From the NCBI RefSeq assembly GCF_000002425.4, contig NC_037261.1:914659-978658 (forward strand): 64,000 bases of DNA, read 5' to 3'. A program made the translations under genes and the position numbers. The notes below the pieces were generated by a model. That model saw only the letters and a list, made by a program, of their open reading frames with translations. It searched no databases and was not told the DNA's origin. Shown here piece after piece: positions 33,011 to 46,263 of the stretch (position 1 is the first letter of the stretch; the number at the start of each line of letters is the position of its first letter). The DNA is from Physcomitrium patens. Lineage: Eukaryota; Streptophyta; Bryopsida; Funariales; Funariaceae.

Positions 33011-35845
33011 AAAAAAGTATTTTTTATTTATATTTTGTTATAATTCTTTGAAAAAATCTGACTTATTTATTTGTTTTTCATCAAGTTCTTATCATTGATA
33101 CTTGCATTTGATTCAATTTAATTTGCATTATATAAGTTGTCATAGATATACCATCTGAATTTGTTTTTTGCATACCAAATAATATTATAAGTTATAAGAA
33201 TTATTTTAAATAAAAAATCATAAAAATAAAGTTTTGATAGGCTTAATAAAATTTAGAGTCTTAATTATTTTTTAAAAAATAAAAAAACTGATCAAAACTT
33301 GAAGAAGTTAAAATTTAAGGTGGTGATTTTTTTAGTATTATTAAAAGAAATTTCAGATTTAAAAAGAACCAACCTTTTTTTGGTTATTATAAGTATTTTT
33401 TAATAATTAATAGATTCAATATTCTAATAATATTTTTAATATAAAATTATTATATTATTAGTTCTTTATATTAGAAATAAAAAATATTATAATTTTTTTT
33501 ATAATAATATTATAAAATTATAGAATTAAATAGTTATTTTCTTCATTAGATAAAATTGTATTAAAAATTATAAAAAAAATAAAATAATATATGATATTTA
33601 TGATATTAGTTACAAATAGTTATAAAATTAGTTTTTAAAATTTTATTCTTCTAATATTAGAAGCTATTAATTAATAAAGTACTTATTATTGCCACCTTTT
33701 ATTTCTAACTTGTAATAAGTTTTTATTTAAGATCCTTCCTAGGCACTTTAATTATGTCTTCTAATGCATCAAGAAATTTAACTATATTTCTTCTAAAAAA
33801 ATTAATTTCATCATATAAAAAAATTTAATCTAATTTTTTATATTCATTTTTGTTTTATAAATTAACATATTAAAAATATATATTTTTTAAAATTTAAACT
33901 TAAAGTTATATATTGTGCATAAAATATATTTTCTAATCAACTTTATACAAGATCTTATAGTCATAGTAGACTTACAAAGTATCAAATGTCTTTGAGGTTT
34001 AAACTATAGATTTTATCATCAATGCTTAAGTCTTTTTATTTACTATAAATGTCTATTTTTTTATAGATTTTTTATGTTTTAAATCAATTAATAATATTAA
34101 TACTTAATTAGTAAATTAATTAATCTATTTATCTTTCATTTAGATTCTCTTAAAATTGCTTATTGTTAGATTATTATGAAAAGATCCAATGTGAGCTACA
34201 GTGCCCAATTTAATCTATGGAATATTCTACTTACCTATCATCTACATTCTAAACTTCAAAATCATTTTTTTATTAAAATATCTTCAAAACGTTCTAATCT
34301 CTTCAATATATTATTATAAGACTATAATAGTAATTTATCCTATGTAATAATATCTATGGTATTGATGTGTTAAAGGGATTTTTAAAATATACTATAATGA
34401 TAGAATTTATTTTCTTATATACATCAATTCCTTAGTAATCTTGATAGTCTATGTTCTTCGGAATAATTGGCATATAGATCTTATGAATATTAAAAAATAA
34501 TAAATAAATAAAATAACCTATTGAATATAAAATTATTACAAATTTTTTGTATTCTTTTAATATTTATTTTGTAAATCTCACCTTAAAATAAGTTCAATAT
34601 TTATTATCAAAAATTACTTTCTTTCAATTAATATGTTATTTTTTGGTATGCCACCTTGGCGATAGTAGGAAAAAAATAGCACTTCATCCAAAAAAAAATG
34701 GCAAGTGTAATCTAACTTGATAGATATATCATCTTTTGTCTTTATAGTATTCTTATATTTTGGCTTTTATTAGAAATATTGAGATTTTTCTAAATGTTGT
34801 ACTTCTTACAAAAAGATATTACGTTAGCAATAATAGCAAAGATTTATATGGATCTATTTATAGAGTTATATTTATAAATTAAAAAGTATTTTCAATCAAC
34901 AAAGACAAGGGTGTAAATTTCATCTTATAACTAATTTGCTACATTCCATCAGTATATTTTTACATTACCTAGTGTTTTTAGAATAAATCTTTATTTATAA
35001 AAATATTATCTCAACATACTTTTTTTCATCTTAGATGTTTTTTTAGATGAAATTGAAAACCATATTTATAGAAATGTAAACTATTTGTCTAACATTCTTT
35101 GTTGGTGATGCCTACCTAATTTTTTATGAATTGGTGACTCAAGTTTTTTTGTTTGATTCCTCACTTCTCTCCTAGTATAGGTCCTTATATATAAGAAGAA
35201 GCAAAATGTGGCACCTATACTCAATTACATATATCGAACAAGAAAATACTATGGTAAGCAAGATACTTTGCATGCAATTTGCATGCAATTCAAGTAGTCC
35301 ACCTTTCTCTCTTTCAAAGATACTTGCCACCTTGGTCTACCGTTGCTTCTAAACTATTACATTTGTTGATAAAATATCAATTAGTGGTTGGGCCCAAATC
35401 TCACATGATTGCATGTAATGGTTGGAATTGCTCAATTTTGCTAAACAATTATCTAGCTCATACTTTGACCTTTCAACATCATCCATCCATTATCCATGTG
35501 TGTCCATAGATGTAGATGTTGGGTATTTGTCTTAGATTTTGTGAACAACTATTGGTAACCAATTGTTGGAAGTCCTGTGTAGGGTTGAGGATTTGTGGTT
35601 CAAACAAACAAAATTGCTTGTGCACAATCAGATAGGGTGAAGGGTCTATTAAAATGTATTGGTACAAGTAGTCATTTGAATTTTCTGTTCATCCAGCACC
35701 TGTTCTGCTATGGCCGGAATTGAAAAGGGTTGAGTCTGTGTAGAATTGAGGGGACGATCAGCAGGAGCACACCTAGCAAGCACCAGTGACACTTGGCAAG
35801 TGGGAGACAAAAAGTATTCAGCTTCGGAAGCCTTGTTCTCTGTAT

Positions 35846-35917
35846 TATCAGAGCGAGGTTTCGATCCTCGGACCTGTGGGTTATGGGCCCACCACGCTTC
35901 CGCTGCGCCACTCTGAT
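35846..35917 (-). tRNA. Initiator tRNA-Met (CAU), copy 2
   Basis: Identical to the gene at 2563-2634, with anticodon CAT at 35883-35885 (complement), paired acceptor stem, A and B boxes and a five-T terminator on the minus strand at 35809-35813. It was duplicated as part of the 4.17-kb repeat. Both copies look functional by sequence. Confidence 0.95.
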
Positions 35918-36321
35918 GCAGACGTCAAGAGCAGTCCTCCAAAGCACCTTTATTACTTTGTGAATATAGATTCCCTGCGTCTTCCCCCGAAAAAGAACTT
36001 TATTCTGAGCAGCTGTGCTTGTAAAATTGTCCCAACCTTCCGACGCAAGGTGGAGGCATAGCTTGGAAGCATTCTCTGGTGGACTGCCATATCAAGTCTC
36101 CAAGTTGCTCAAGCGTCATAAATACCATCAGAAATATGATTCCAAAATATACTAATCAGGGCAATGGTCCTCTAACACCATCAAGAATTGTAAATTGATA
36201 ATAGGTGTTAATAAATACGGTCTAAATGATATATATATATATATATATATGTACATATCTTATTTGAATTAACAAATCTAGTCAATTCCACTGTAAATGG
36301 ACTTCACAATCGCTGGCTAGC

Positions 36322-36357
<36 letters not shown>

Positions 36358-36753
36358 TATGAACATTAATAACAATGCATGTTTATCTGCGCAGACCCGC
36401 AGGCTGTTTGATCCTATCTTGTATTAAAAAAAAAAATCGAGTTTTCAAAAAGACTTGCATGAATTAATTTGAAAGTACCATGGGACGATAATCCTTGAAG
36501 TTATAAGGGCAAAAAAATTGAATCCATTTGACGCTTTAAATTATGGAGATTCTGGTTCTCCATGAAAATGCTGTCCCAGACGCCCTTGTATCGAAAAATA
36601 AGCGAGAGGTTGCACAAAAGGGTAGAACCTCATTCAATCAACTTGATACCGGAGCCCCAACTCACGGCATGCTGTGGCAATAACATTCGTAAAAATGTTG
36701 GGTATCCGATTCCATATTCATAAACATAGGACTAATTCAAGTGTATATTTCAC

Positions 36754-36930
36754 TTACTCAATATGGAATTGAGAAATGGTTGGCTGAGCTGGAGGACTGT
36801 CCCGCCGTTCCAAGTTGTGTACAACCTTGACATCCATTAATCTATGATTCTGTTTGGAACGTGTGACTTCCAGTTCACCCACCAATACATCGCCATTTCT
36901 TGTGTTGATGGGAGGATGCAACAGGAACAC
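36754..36930 (-). pseudogene. Orphan last exon, arginine methyltransferase-like, copy 2
   Basis: Same 58-codon exon as at 3471-3647: acceptor CAG, frame starting VFLLHPPINTRNG, ending ISQFHIE and TAA. No other exon of the gene is nearby, so it was copied with the repeat as a fragment. Confidence 0.45.
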
Positions 36931-37456
36931 CTGTTCAGCAACAACACAGCCAACATCAGATTTCAAGCTCATGAAATAGTTGAACAAATATTCCTTCCCG
37001 AAAAACAACGTGCCGAGAAATAAATAAATATACATCTACAGAGAAGCTCAAAAGTGGTCGATGCACATGTAGTTTTTGGCGTTCAACATTGTGCTTCCTT
37101 CATCAATCTACTTAACCTTTTCTTTTGAGACTTGAGGGATTGTTGAATGGATCTGTGCGTTTTTGAGAAGTGATTAAAGTGACCATCTTGCTTACCGCTT
37201 CAATGCTGTGCGGTGATGGCAACAAGTCGGAACACTCATTATGGTTCCAAATGTATATTGCGTCGAAACCCAGTGTGGCACTGTTGTTTTAGTACTAGGA
37301 CCAGATTCAAATATCTTGGGTGACTTTCTCCAAAGAGTAGAAGTGCACACTTGCCATTTTTGAGGTTGTTCAATTATTTTAGCATCCTTTAGGATGATGT
37401 GAATGTGCTTGGTACTATGATCTTTGGCTTAAGTAAGGAGGATTAAAGGTTATTCA

Positions 37457-40400
37457 TAATAATAATTAAGATTGAAAAGACATTATGATATATTTCACTC
37501 TAAATAACTGGAGATTAATAATTTATTATATTTAAATTTTAATAAAATTAAAATTTAATAAAGAATTATATAAAATACTTCTAAATTTAGTCTTATATAT
37601 GATAATCTATAATATTTGAGTTTGTGCAATATCAACCCCTTGTCAAGTATTTGTTTGTTGCCTAAAGGCAATAAATAAACGATATATGGCAAAGTTAGGA
37701 CTCAACTTAAATAAATATTTTTTTGTATAGCTTGTTGTGACAAGTTATATAAAAGCTCAGAGTCCTTGTTAAAATATTTTAATAAACCAATGTATCTCGA
37801 GTCTAATTCTTAGTGGCATTTTTCATCAATAATATTATTGAATTATTGATTTTCTAAAAACACATTAACTTTAGTAATTGCTTTTAGCACTTCTTTTCTT
37901 TTGGCTATTCTACCTTTTCTTAGGTTGCACACATCACCTTTAGGCTACCAACTTATGCACACACTGAATTTTGTTGAACTTGCAATAATCTATTTATTTA
38001 AATTAAACATGATTTTAGAAATCCATCTCCCTTAATTCTCTACTTTAAAAATTGTTTTGTGGTGGCTATTAGTAAGGGAGGATCAACTTAGGTTGATTTT
38101 GTCTCCAATATTGTTACTAATATTGTCATTGTTAGATTTCTTTTGTGTATGCTTTAAAAACATATGCACAAATATTGGATTGATATTTGTATCACATATT
38201 GTTGGTTAGTAAACTTCAATAATATAAAACTCCCAAAAACAATAACCCCAGAATAAATGCGAAACAGTTGCAAAAGATAAAAGGAAAGGTAAAAGGTATA
38301 AGAAAAGGCAAAAGACGAGTTTAATGCTGAGAAAACCCTAAATAGAAATTGCATTTAAGAGGAGGGTGCTGATCATTGCTGAGGTTCAGAGTAGAGTGCT
38401 GTTAATTGCTGGGACCCTGACCTTGATATCAAAACCTCAATATTCCAAACCTGACTGATTTAGAGTTGTCTAGCTTTGCTCTTGCTTCAATAATACTGTT
38501 TCATAAACACAGGTCACTTTGAAGTTGTCCTGGTTGTGTGTCCACAACATTTATAGATAGTTGATAAATGATTGTCATGATTATCATTGTTTAAAGCTGG
38601 TTCACAAGTTGGGTTCACTTACCACAAAACGATGATGTTTTTCATAGGAATTTTCATTTTACTGTCATTTTTAGTGAACTTTATTTTCCTTAATATCATG
38701 GATCTGTGTACCCAAATGTAAAGAGCTTGTAGGCCCTTGTACGCTTTTCTACACAACGAAGACAGTTCTAATACATGTCAAAAAGTTTATGCAATTGTCA
38801 TGTTATTAATTCAGTAATTTTCTACTTGAACAATATTTAAATTTTTTATATACAAAGAACAGGCTACTTTGTTTTTGTACAGGATGGGAACAAACGCCTG
38901 TGCGAACAAACAGCCACCGACAGAACGACGACTTTTACTGTGTGATTCAAGTATCCTTGTCACCGAAGTTGTACATGTCGAGGATCATACAAGCTACAGA
39001 CCAGAAGCAAAAGATGCCCTTTATCATCTGAGTTGCTTGCTGAAAGGTGGCTACCGCCGGAGATCAGGTTGATTGCTACTAAAGAGTTTGTTACATGTCC
39101 ACAATCATCGAATAGGGTAGGATCAACCAACATCGACATGTAACTGACTTGTTACTGATATGGGTTCTGCCGAATTCCAACATGGCTAGACTTGAAAGTA
39201 TGGACCCATATCAGTTACTTTTCTTCACACGTAGTTTGTCACTACATTAGCATCATCCGGAGTAGCAGTGGTTAATCTTTCCAAAGAGTTTGTCTACGGT
39301 CGTTCACAGCCTTGTAGGTTACTAGTTTCGATTTGCATGATTGAGTTATTTCAGTTTATTGCGACATTCTGTGAGATCAACGATTCCTCTCGACGTGGCA
39401 CAACGGCACCAGGACCGGATCACAGGTCAGATGAGGCAACTCCGTGATCCGACTTATGAGGTTTGTCATTGATACATATTGTGACAACATGATCTCATGA
39501 ATGAAGCGATGAGCATGAGAACACATGAGCTTGATACATTGTTTGGTTCAGAAGTACGACCGAGTGGGTTTCTTTCTACATATTTACTTTCAATTTTTAG
39601 TTTATTTTGGTGAACTGGATCTTTCAGCAAACTGTTGGTTCACATTTCTGACGCTTGGCAAAGGTCATGCAGGTCGAAAGTCGCAATCGTACAGACATGG
39701 CAGAAATCGACTGGTGATAAGGGTGTTGGTTTATTCTGTAATAAATTTAATAAAACAAAAATTGTAGAAACCGAACTAGAATAACAAATACGATTTCCTT
39801 GAAGGTATAATTGGGAAAGATGAATCGCATGAAGAAATCTAACCGAGTTTGAGTCACCAAATTGAGCATTAACGTCGAGAAGCTGATCCAGCTGCGTGTT
39901 GCTCGATTCAACACACAGTAATTGGCTATGAGGTGATGGTTTTTGTTTGCCTGTGGTCTTTCAAGTGATATGCTACTATTTGCAGTTGTGCACAGACACT
40001 CAATTCTAGACGTTGTAAATTTAACTTCTCCTCAAAATTATCGGTGGATTCGCTGTTATCGTTTTAGATTCTGAGCTAGATTTTCTTCCAAATTATGGCA
40101 GAAATCTTGATTCTTCCAAGAGATCTTAACTACACTGTCGTCTCTGAGATCTCTCTAGTTGCTGTTATGAGTCGACAGACATGAAATCGAACTGAGTAAC
40201 AAGTATGGTTTATAATCGTTCGCATTCTACTATTTCTCGAGGCCATGTGCCACAGGACCACTTTATCTTCGTGATTGGATATTCCAGTAGTCTGAATCTC
40301 TACAGTTGTTTAGCATAGTAACCCAATAGTAGCAGCCGAAGAGATGTGCTTCGATATCACCGAAAACTTATTTCCATTTACAATGAGTGGATGTTCCTCT

Positions 40401-41998
40401 TCTGCTCTGACCAGTATCATATCAGCTTCTTCTTCTTTCTTGTTTTAGCAAAGCTACTGCAGAGCACCACACATAAACTTGTGTTTATTGTCGCTTTATC
40501 ATCTCATATCCAGTTATTACGCTTCTCATATCCAATTTTGGGCTTGGAGCGTCATTGCGCATGGCGTTCTCGATGGATCTGCTCTCTTTACTTCGAGTCT
40601 CGAGTCGTCATGTATTTGTGTCGAGAATAATGAATCTGTTGCTTGCACTCGTCGTGATGACAACATACATGAAATATGGACTGCTTCAAGTATTGGGATC
40701 TGCAATTGTAAAGCAACACTGTTATGCAGTAATTTGATCATGGGTCTCTTCTCTATTACTAATCTCACTTCTTCCATGCTGAGGCCAGGTGGACGCTGTC
40801 TCGCAAAAAGTTGAGAATTATTTTCCAGCATGAATGGCATTGGCGTTCCCTGCCACTCTCTGCATCACCTGTTGAACTTGAATGTGTGAAGCTGTGCAGG
40901 GTGTTTTTGATATGTCAAGAGCATTTCGAGGAGATGAAAATCACGCTAATGAATCTTATGTGTCAAATAGTTCTTTCCTCGAGGATGATACTTAGTGCAA
41001 CCTTGGATACTTCAAAATTCAACGGAAACAACGCAATGTCGAGGAAACTGTTTATTGTTCGGGGTAATCGTGTGGGTTAGGATCGCGCTGAGCTATTCTG
41101 AGGGAGCGCTTTCGCTCTCACTCTCATTGGTGATCGTCTTACTCCGCTCGCCCTCCATCATCAACCTGCAACCGAACTATGACCTTGTCTACAAAACCTG
41201 CAATTAGTTCCAGGAATATCACCGACTTTCCATAACGTCAACTGGGTACTTAGCCTTCACCAATGTGCATTAGATTGGTGTTTTCTGTAACGATGCTCGT
41301 ATTCTTCAACGCAGATCGTTGCACAAAGAACCTAGTGAGGATCGTCCCTTCCACTTCAACCAATTCAAACTCTGCCTGCTTCATATGTTGCTGTTCAAGT
41401 TTGCACGAGTGGATGAACAGATTATGGATGATAAGTATTCATCATTCATCCAAATGGGAGGCTCTAGCCCCTTGCCTGCGCAATCGAGGCGGGCAGAGTT
41501 GGCCCGGGCTGGGTGGGTGAGGCCGTACCCGCGCTATGTAGACCCGGCCCGTCTGATCGTCGTCCTCTTCGTTTACTGACTCCTCCACGCCTTGCACCTT
41601 TCACCTCGGGGTGGAGCTCTACTATGTATGATTGTCCTAAGCAAGGACGTAGTCGGATTTTTTCGAAGATTTTTGCTGATAGCTGGCGTTTCTAATGTGA
41701 TCGACACGAAGTCGAGCGGTGTACAAACTTGAGGGGGGAGCTTCTTGGTTTGTGTGGGAGGGCTAACCTAAACTTCTCAGGCAGCAGGTTCAGTTTCTTT
41801 CTGGAGTCGGAACCTGCTGTTGCGAAGCGAGTTGTTGAACTAAACTGCAGAAGCCACTCGGCCGCGGATCTTTTCTGCAGCACGAGTTGGTGAAGAAAAC
41901 ACGAGAGTCGCTTCAGGCTGTTTGTGTCAGAGCGTTGCTCAAATCTGTGAGATCAATTACACGTTGGCCTGTCGGTGAATTTGCGCAGTATAGTAGGC
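37457..41998. other. Spacer upstream of the TPD1-like gene
   Basis: AT-rich up to about 38.8 kb, then mixed composition like the genes to the right. Short frames exist (for example 40479-40814 and 41263-41520) but none shows a domain, splice context or homolog I recognise. An imperfect inverted repeat lies at 39151-39218. Distant regulatory DNA or untranslated exons are possible. Confidence 0.45.
39151..39218. repeat. Inverted repeat, 16-nt arms
   Basis: GTTACTGATATGGGTT at 39151-39166 pairs with GACCCATATCAGTTAC at 39203-39218, with a 36-nt loop. The arms are too short and the loop lacks the extended stem of a plant microRNA precursor. Confidence 0.6.
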
Positions 41999-42007
41999 TA
42001 TAAATTG
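41999..42007 (+). promoter_or_regulatory. Candidate TATA box of the TPD1-like gene
   Basis: CTATAAATT lies about 200 nt upstream of the proposed start codon, which would place transcription start near 42030. No other evidence supports it. Confidence 0.4.
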
Positions 42008-42208
42008 GTGTCGCTCGTCAGGCTGGCTGTGTTGGCAAGCATCTGGTGTTACTAGACTGTACCCGTGTCTGCAGGTTGTTTTGTGAATGAGTCATTAGAA
42101 TGTACCAGTTGTGCAGACTGGATGCAGCGAGTGTTGAGCTGGAGAAAGCTCAACGATTGGAATAATAGCAACACGAGGAAATGATTGGGCTTCTAAATTC
42201 GCTGCAGT

Positions 42209-44499
42209 ATGCCATGCGCTTGCAGCCTGACTGCCCGCACATTAGCGCCGTTGCAAACAGTGTTGTCAAAGTCGATCAACACTTTGCAGTTCAAGAATGC
42301 TACTCGACGCCGTCTTGGATTGTGCTCTCGGCGCGCCTTCACTCTCGCTGTTATCAGCATTTTACTCTTTCACTGGCCTCTTTTCATTTATGTAAAGGCG
42401 ACACAAGCAGGTTGGCCTTGCATCCGCGTTTCGCATATTGATTCAGAGTGGCCTATGAGGTCTTGTTTGTGCAGACCGGGTTTGATGAGTTGGCGGTGCT
42501 TTGGTATACGTGAATCTATGATGAGAAAACTCTATCAATGCTTTGTGGATTAACGCATAGACACAACTTCTTGACATTACAGACTTGGCGAGCATCCTTG
42601 AGTCTCATGACAGTCACGTTAGGAGCGAGCACGACGCTGATCTCAACAATGAACAGGAGCGAGGAGATGCTGAGGGCAGGCTAAAATTTTGGAATCGCAA
42701 GTTCCTTCGAGGTAAAGAGTCTTCCATCTTGACTTCGTGATATGACCAGGAGATCGATTCAAGAAACCTTCAGTTATATTTCAATGAAATTTTAGTAAGG
42801 TGCTATTTCCAACTACAAACGAAGCTATCAATTTGTCTCAGTGCACCAGTGCTTTAGTTGGAACCGAGAAGTAAGTTTGAACTTGCCATACTGATAACTG
42901 TGTCACTGAACCATCTCTGGAAACACCTCGACTTCATAATGTCGTCACACTGATATCCAAAAGTTAGTTGAGGCCTCTCATTGACACTGATATCTCATGT
43001 GAGTTAGACTGTATTTGATTTGGACTTAAAGTGAGATGTTCCATAAGATTTTATTTATGTCTTCAGCCTTCAATTGTATAGATCTTCGGGATGTAAGGTA
43101 CTGTGAAGTGGATCACTTCGCTGTAGCTTCCGGTCACACTGTAATAATCTATCTATTGGTGTTTATCTTTAATGAAAATTGTAGGAAAGGACCACATGAG
43201 TTGCTGTCAGGATGCGCACCTACAGATTCAATGAGTACCGTGATGTATATTGAACCGAACCACACAGTTAGCTATGAGCTGTTAGTAACATGCTAGCAGC
43301 TCTTCATCATTCCTTGCTGCTCGAGAAAACGAAAGCAAGATACGCACTGGCTACACACGCTAGTTATAAAATTCAGTCTGGTCAGGCCCATTCTGAGGTG
43401 AGGCCTCCAGTCATTATTAACATTGCAGCTATGAGACTGTGTCTAAGGTACTGTGCCTGGCTCACATTCAGGTACGGGGAGCGCCCACGACTCATCCAAA
43501 GTTTTTCACTTCGAGCTGCCAGATACTTCACTTGAGAGGGCCTTGCTTCATCCACGTAATGAAAATTTTGGAGGAATCTCAAGTTCTAATCGGCGGATGT
43601 TGATCCCAGCTAGTAAGTATACCATCCTCATTGGGCTTTTGAGTCGGTGGTATACATAGGTGTTCGCAGAGGCGAAATTTTTTGACATCTGTTAGACTGC
43701 TACAGGTTGGCTTTATGAGCGGGGTAATAATGTTAGTGCATGTGTGGCGTTATTACAGATGTATGAACCAACAAAGACATTAGCATTTTCTAGGCTCCTG
43801 ATGGTTCTTCTGGCATACCCCGCTAATTCGTACAGATAGTGAATACTTGCATGTCTGACTGTACTCCGTCACAAGTGGGTGTGATCTGTGGTTGGTTTCC
43901 GTCAGCCTTATTAGTAATTCTTAACACTTTCCAGCGACTCGCATATAATGATTACCTCATGAATGAAGGGAAACCTCTCAAGAACGACCAGATAGTGACA
44001 TTCACATCTGCGAATTCCTTTGTGTATCCTTTCCAGATTTACATCTACTAGTTTTTGTTAACAAAATCCCTAGGCGGCGTTAGGAGAAGTCAATATATCT
44101 AACCTGGATGACAGGTTTTAGAATGCGGGACACTTGGTGCTTCTTATCAACTAAGAAAATGATCAGTTGCCTGTGTATGTCGTGTATATGGCAGATGAAT
44201 GCACCAACAAAGACATCAGCATAACTCAAAGACGCGATGGGTCTCCGGGGATTCCTCGATTCAGTGTCCAGATAGTCAACACATGTATGTCTGATTGTGC
44301 ACCCGCAGATATTCACGTGTACTGCGGCTGGTTTGCATCATCCCCTCCTCCCAATCCCAATGTATTCCAACGCGTTTCATACGACGACTGTCTGGTGAAT
44401 GGTGGTCGTCCTCTGGGACACAGCACCATCATTCAGTTTCAGTATGCCAACTCCTTCATGTACCCACTCCAAGTCCGATCTGCCAGGTTCTGTAGATGA
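42209..44499 (+). CDS. TPD1-like secreted cysteine-rich ligand
   Basis: Four exons are proposed: 42209-42410, 42583-42711, 43472-43612 and 44195-44499. All introns are GT-AG and phase 1, and they join to 258 codons plus stop. The N-terminus has basic residues 33-42 and a hydrophobic stretch 44-62 ending ATQA, a signal peptide or anchor. Exons 2 and 3 encode a polar linker. Exon 4 is the TPD1 domain, with six cysteines at 160, 188, 192, 201, 223 and 257 and motifs VYCGWF, YDDCLVNGG and FQYANSFMYPL. Arabidopsis TPD1 is a secreted ligand of the EMS1 receptor kinase that sets tapetal fate; the role in a non-seed plant is inference. The domain is strong. The start is weak: an overlapping upstream ATG exists at 42181, and exon 1 could instead begin at an acceptor before 42292. 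A dead exon copy sits in intron 3. Confidence 0.72.
43759..44051 (+). pseudogene. Dead tandem copy of the TPD1 domain exon
   Basis: An acceptor (TATTACAG) is followed by 293 nt that align with exon 4 of the TPD1-like gene: TNKDIS, IVNTCMSDC, ICGWF, NTFQRLAYNDY and ANSFVYPFQI. Read in the phase of exon 3 it meets three early stops (TGA in place of the first Cys codon, then TAG and TAA). The fifth Cys is Tyr and the last Cys is lost. It lies between exons 3 and 4, so it must be skipped for a working product. It is a decayed exon duplication. Confidence 0.75.
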
Positions 44500-46263
44500 G
44501 ACACAACCCTTGTGGTTCAGAAGGATAACATGATCTGGGAACACACCAAGCTCCCTGGAATGAGTATATGACCATCCTTATTGCTCGGCTCCAGTTCTGT
44601 CTGATCTTTGTTGATTGCTTTCTGTGACAAGTTCTGACTGGATCTGGCATGAATACTTTACATTGCGTACAGTATGCTGGAACAGAGACAACCAGGAATG
44701 GCCACAGAGACGCTCAGACTCATAATTTGGTATTGATGATATGATTGAGAGGAGCAGTGATGGACCTTTGAGAAACCTTCGTTGCGAGGGACCTGGGTTC
44801 TGCTAATAGAGTAGGATTTGAAATTGGTTACTGTCCTGTGAATTATTACGGATTGTGTGGTGAGGCTTTTTGAACTATTTGTGCCTAAAACGTTTAACCT
44901 ATCAACTCATTCCTCTCAATTCTCAATGTGCTAAATGATAAAAATCTCTCTTGAGTGGAGTCTGTCGAATTCATTATGACAGGTGTTGAATGTTTTGTTG
45001 GATTTGGAAAGATTTTTGCATCATTCACACAAGTTGCAATTATTGGGTGGACAGACGGATGGATGATAATAGAAATTTTGGAAATGTTATTCAAATGTTT
45101 TAAGTAAATTTGTACGTTAATTTTTTGCATTTGTTTTCTCTTTCCTGCTTCTGAAAAATTGATCGATTTTTATTACTATTATTTATTATTTAATCAGAAA
45201 TAGATTCCTAGAATTTTAAATTTCATTTAAGTAGCCACATTACATAAACTGTGGTCGTTTATTTATGTTTTTATTTTTCCTATTCAAATGTATATTTTTT
45301 TCCAATTTTTATATTACTTCAATTAACAATCATATTTGCACTTGCATACACTAACTAAGGCAGTAAAAGATTGGACTACACATTGTACATAGTATTGACA
45401 AAGTAAATAGGCATTCGATGACGTTCCTACTCCATTTGAGTAACTGATAGTTCTATCTATAATTATTTTTGTGGGTATATTATCAAAAAAAAAAAAAAAA
45501 AAAAAGAAAAGAAAAAGAAGCAAAGTTGATCAATAGACTGGCCTTTTTTTTAAATAAAAGATGATTCATTATTTTTATTATTATTATATTCATATATAAT
45601 AAGATACAGATAAAATTCATATACGTACATATGTATATGCAAGCATATTTTGGTGTTTTTTCTACCCAAACATCTTAAAACTTTCTACAACCTTTTGAAT
45701 GTATAGATATATTTGTCTAAAATCCAAAAACAATAAAGAAAGAATACATCTGTAATTTTTTTTGATATAGGTTGGATTTTAAAAAATATTATGTGCCAGA
45801 AAAATGTTATTCAGAAAATATTTTAAATTCTATAAAATTTAATGTTTTAGAATAATATTGAATGAATGAGTTTTTAATATAAAATTCATATTTTTTTATT
45901 GGGGTGGTAAATGTTAAATTATTTGAGTCATTCTAATGTTTTCCTCCGTTAAGGGTATCACCTCTCCCTATCAGAAAACGTTTTGAATATTCTTTCAGCT
46001 TTGAAATTGTAAAGGTTATTCTTTCAATAATCCTCACTCATCACAGGTTAATTTTTCGTCCGTTCGTCGACGTTCGTATTTCGTTCTCGCGTTCCTTTGT
46101 CAGCATCGTTATCCTCTCGTTTGTCTGCTCATTCGTTCGTCAGCATGCTTATTTTCGTTCGTTCGTTAGAACTTTTGGAGTGTGTGTGCCGAGCCCCAGT
46201 GTAGGCTCCGAAGAGTCGTTTTCTTCTTTCCTCTCCCTGTTTCGTAGATTGGAAACAGGAGCT
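44500..46263. other. Spacer and NRDE2 leader
   Basis: AT-rich intergenic DNA with a 21-nt A run at 45485-45505, probably an old retroposition tail or slippage tract. From about 46045 the sequence turns into a pyrimidine-rich leader with many TTCGT units, likely the 5' untranslated region of NRDE2. No separate gene is supported. Confidence 0.5.

Larger units (their letters stand above)
33284..37456. repeat. Long direct repeat, copy 2
   Basis: Same content as 1-4173: AT-rich left part, initiator tRNA-Met, orphan exon and two AT microsatellites (about 36229-36251 and 36324-36353). Lengths agree at all anchors checked. The right edge falls exactly where 31 nt shared with 26953-26983 begin. Confidence 0.93.

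Noticed and set aside
1-37456. Reading the 4.17-kb repeats as LTRs of one giant element
   Set aside because: The copies do have TG near the start and CA at the end, but there is no primer binding site after 4173, no target duplication, and the middle contains complete unrelated elements of both orientations.
39151-39218. Possible microRNA precursor
   Set aside because: The stem is only 16 nt and pairing does not extend beyond it, shorter than a plant microRNA duplex.
40479-40840. Overlapping frames on both strands
   Set aside because: Several frames are open on both strands at once with no conserved text, as expected by chance in mixed-composition DNA.
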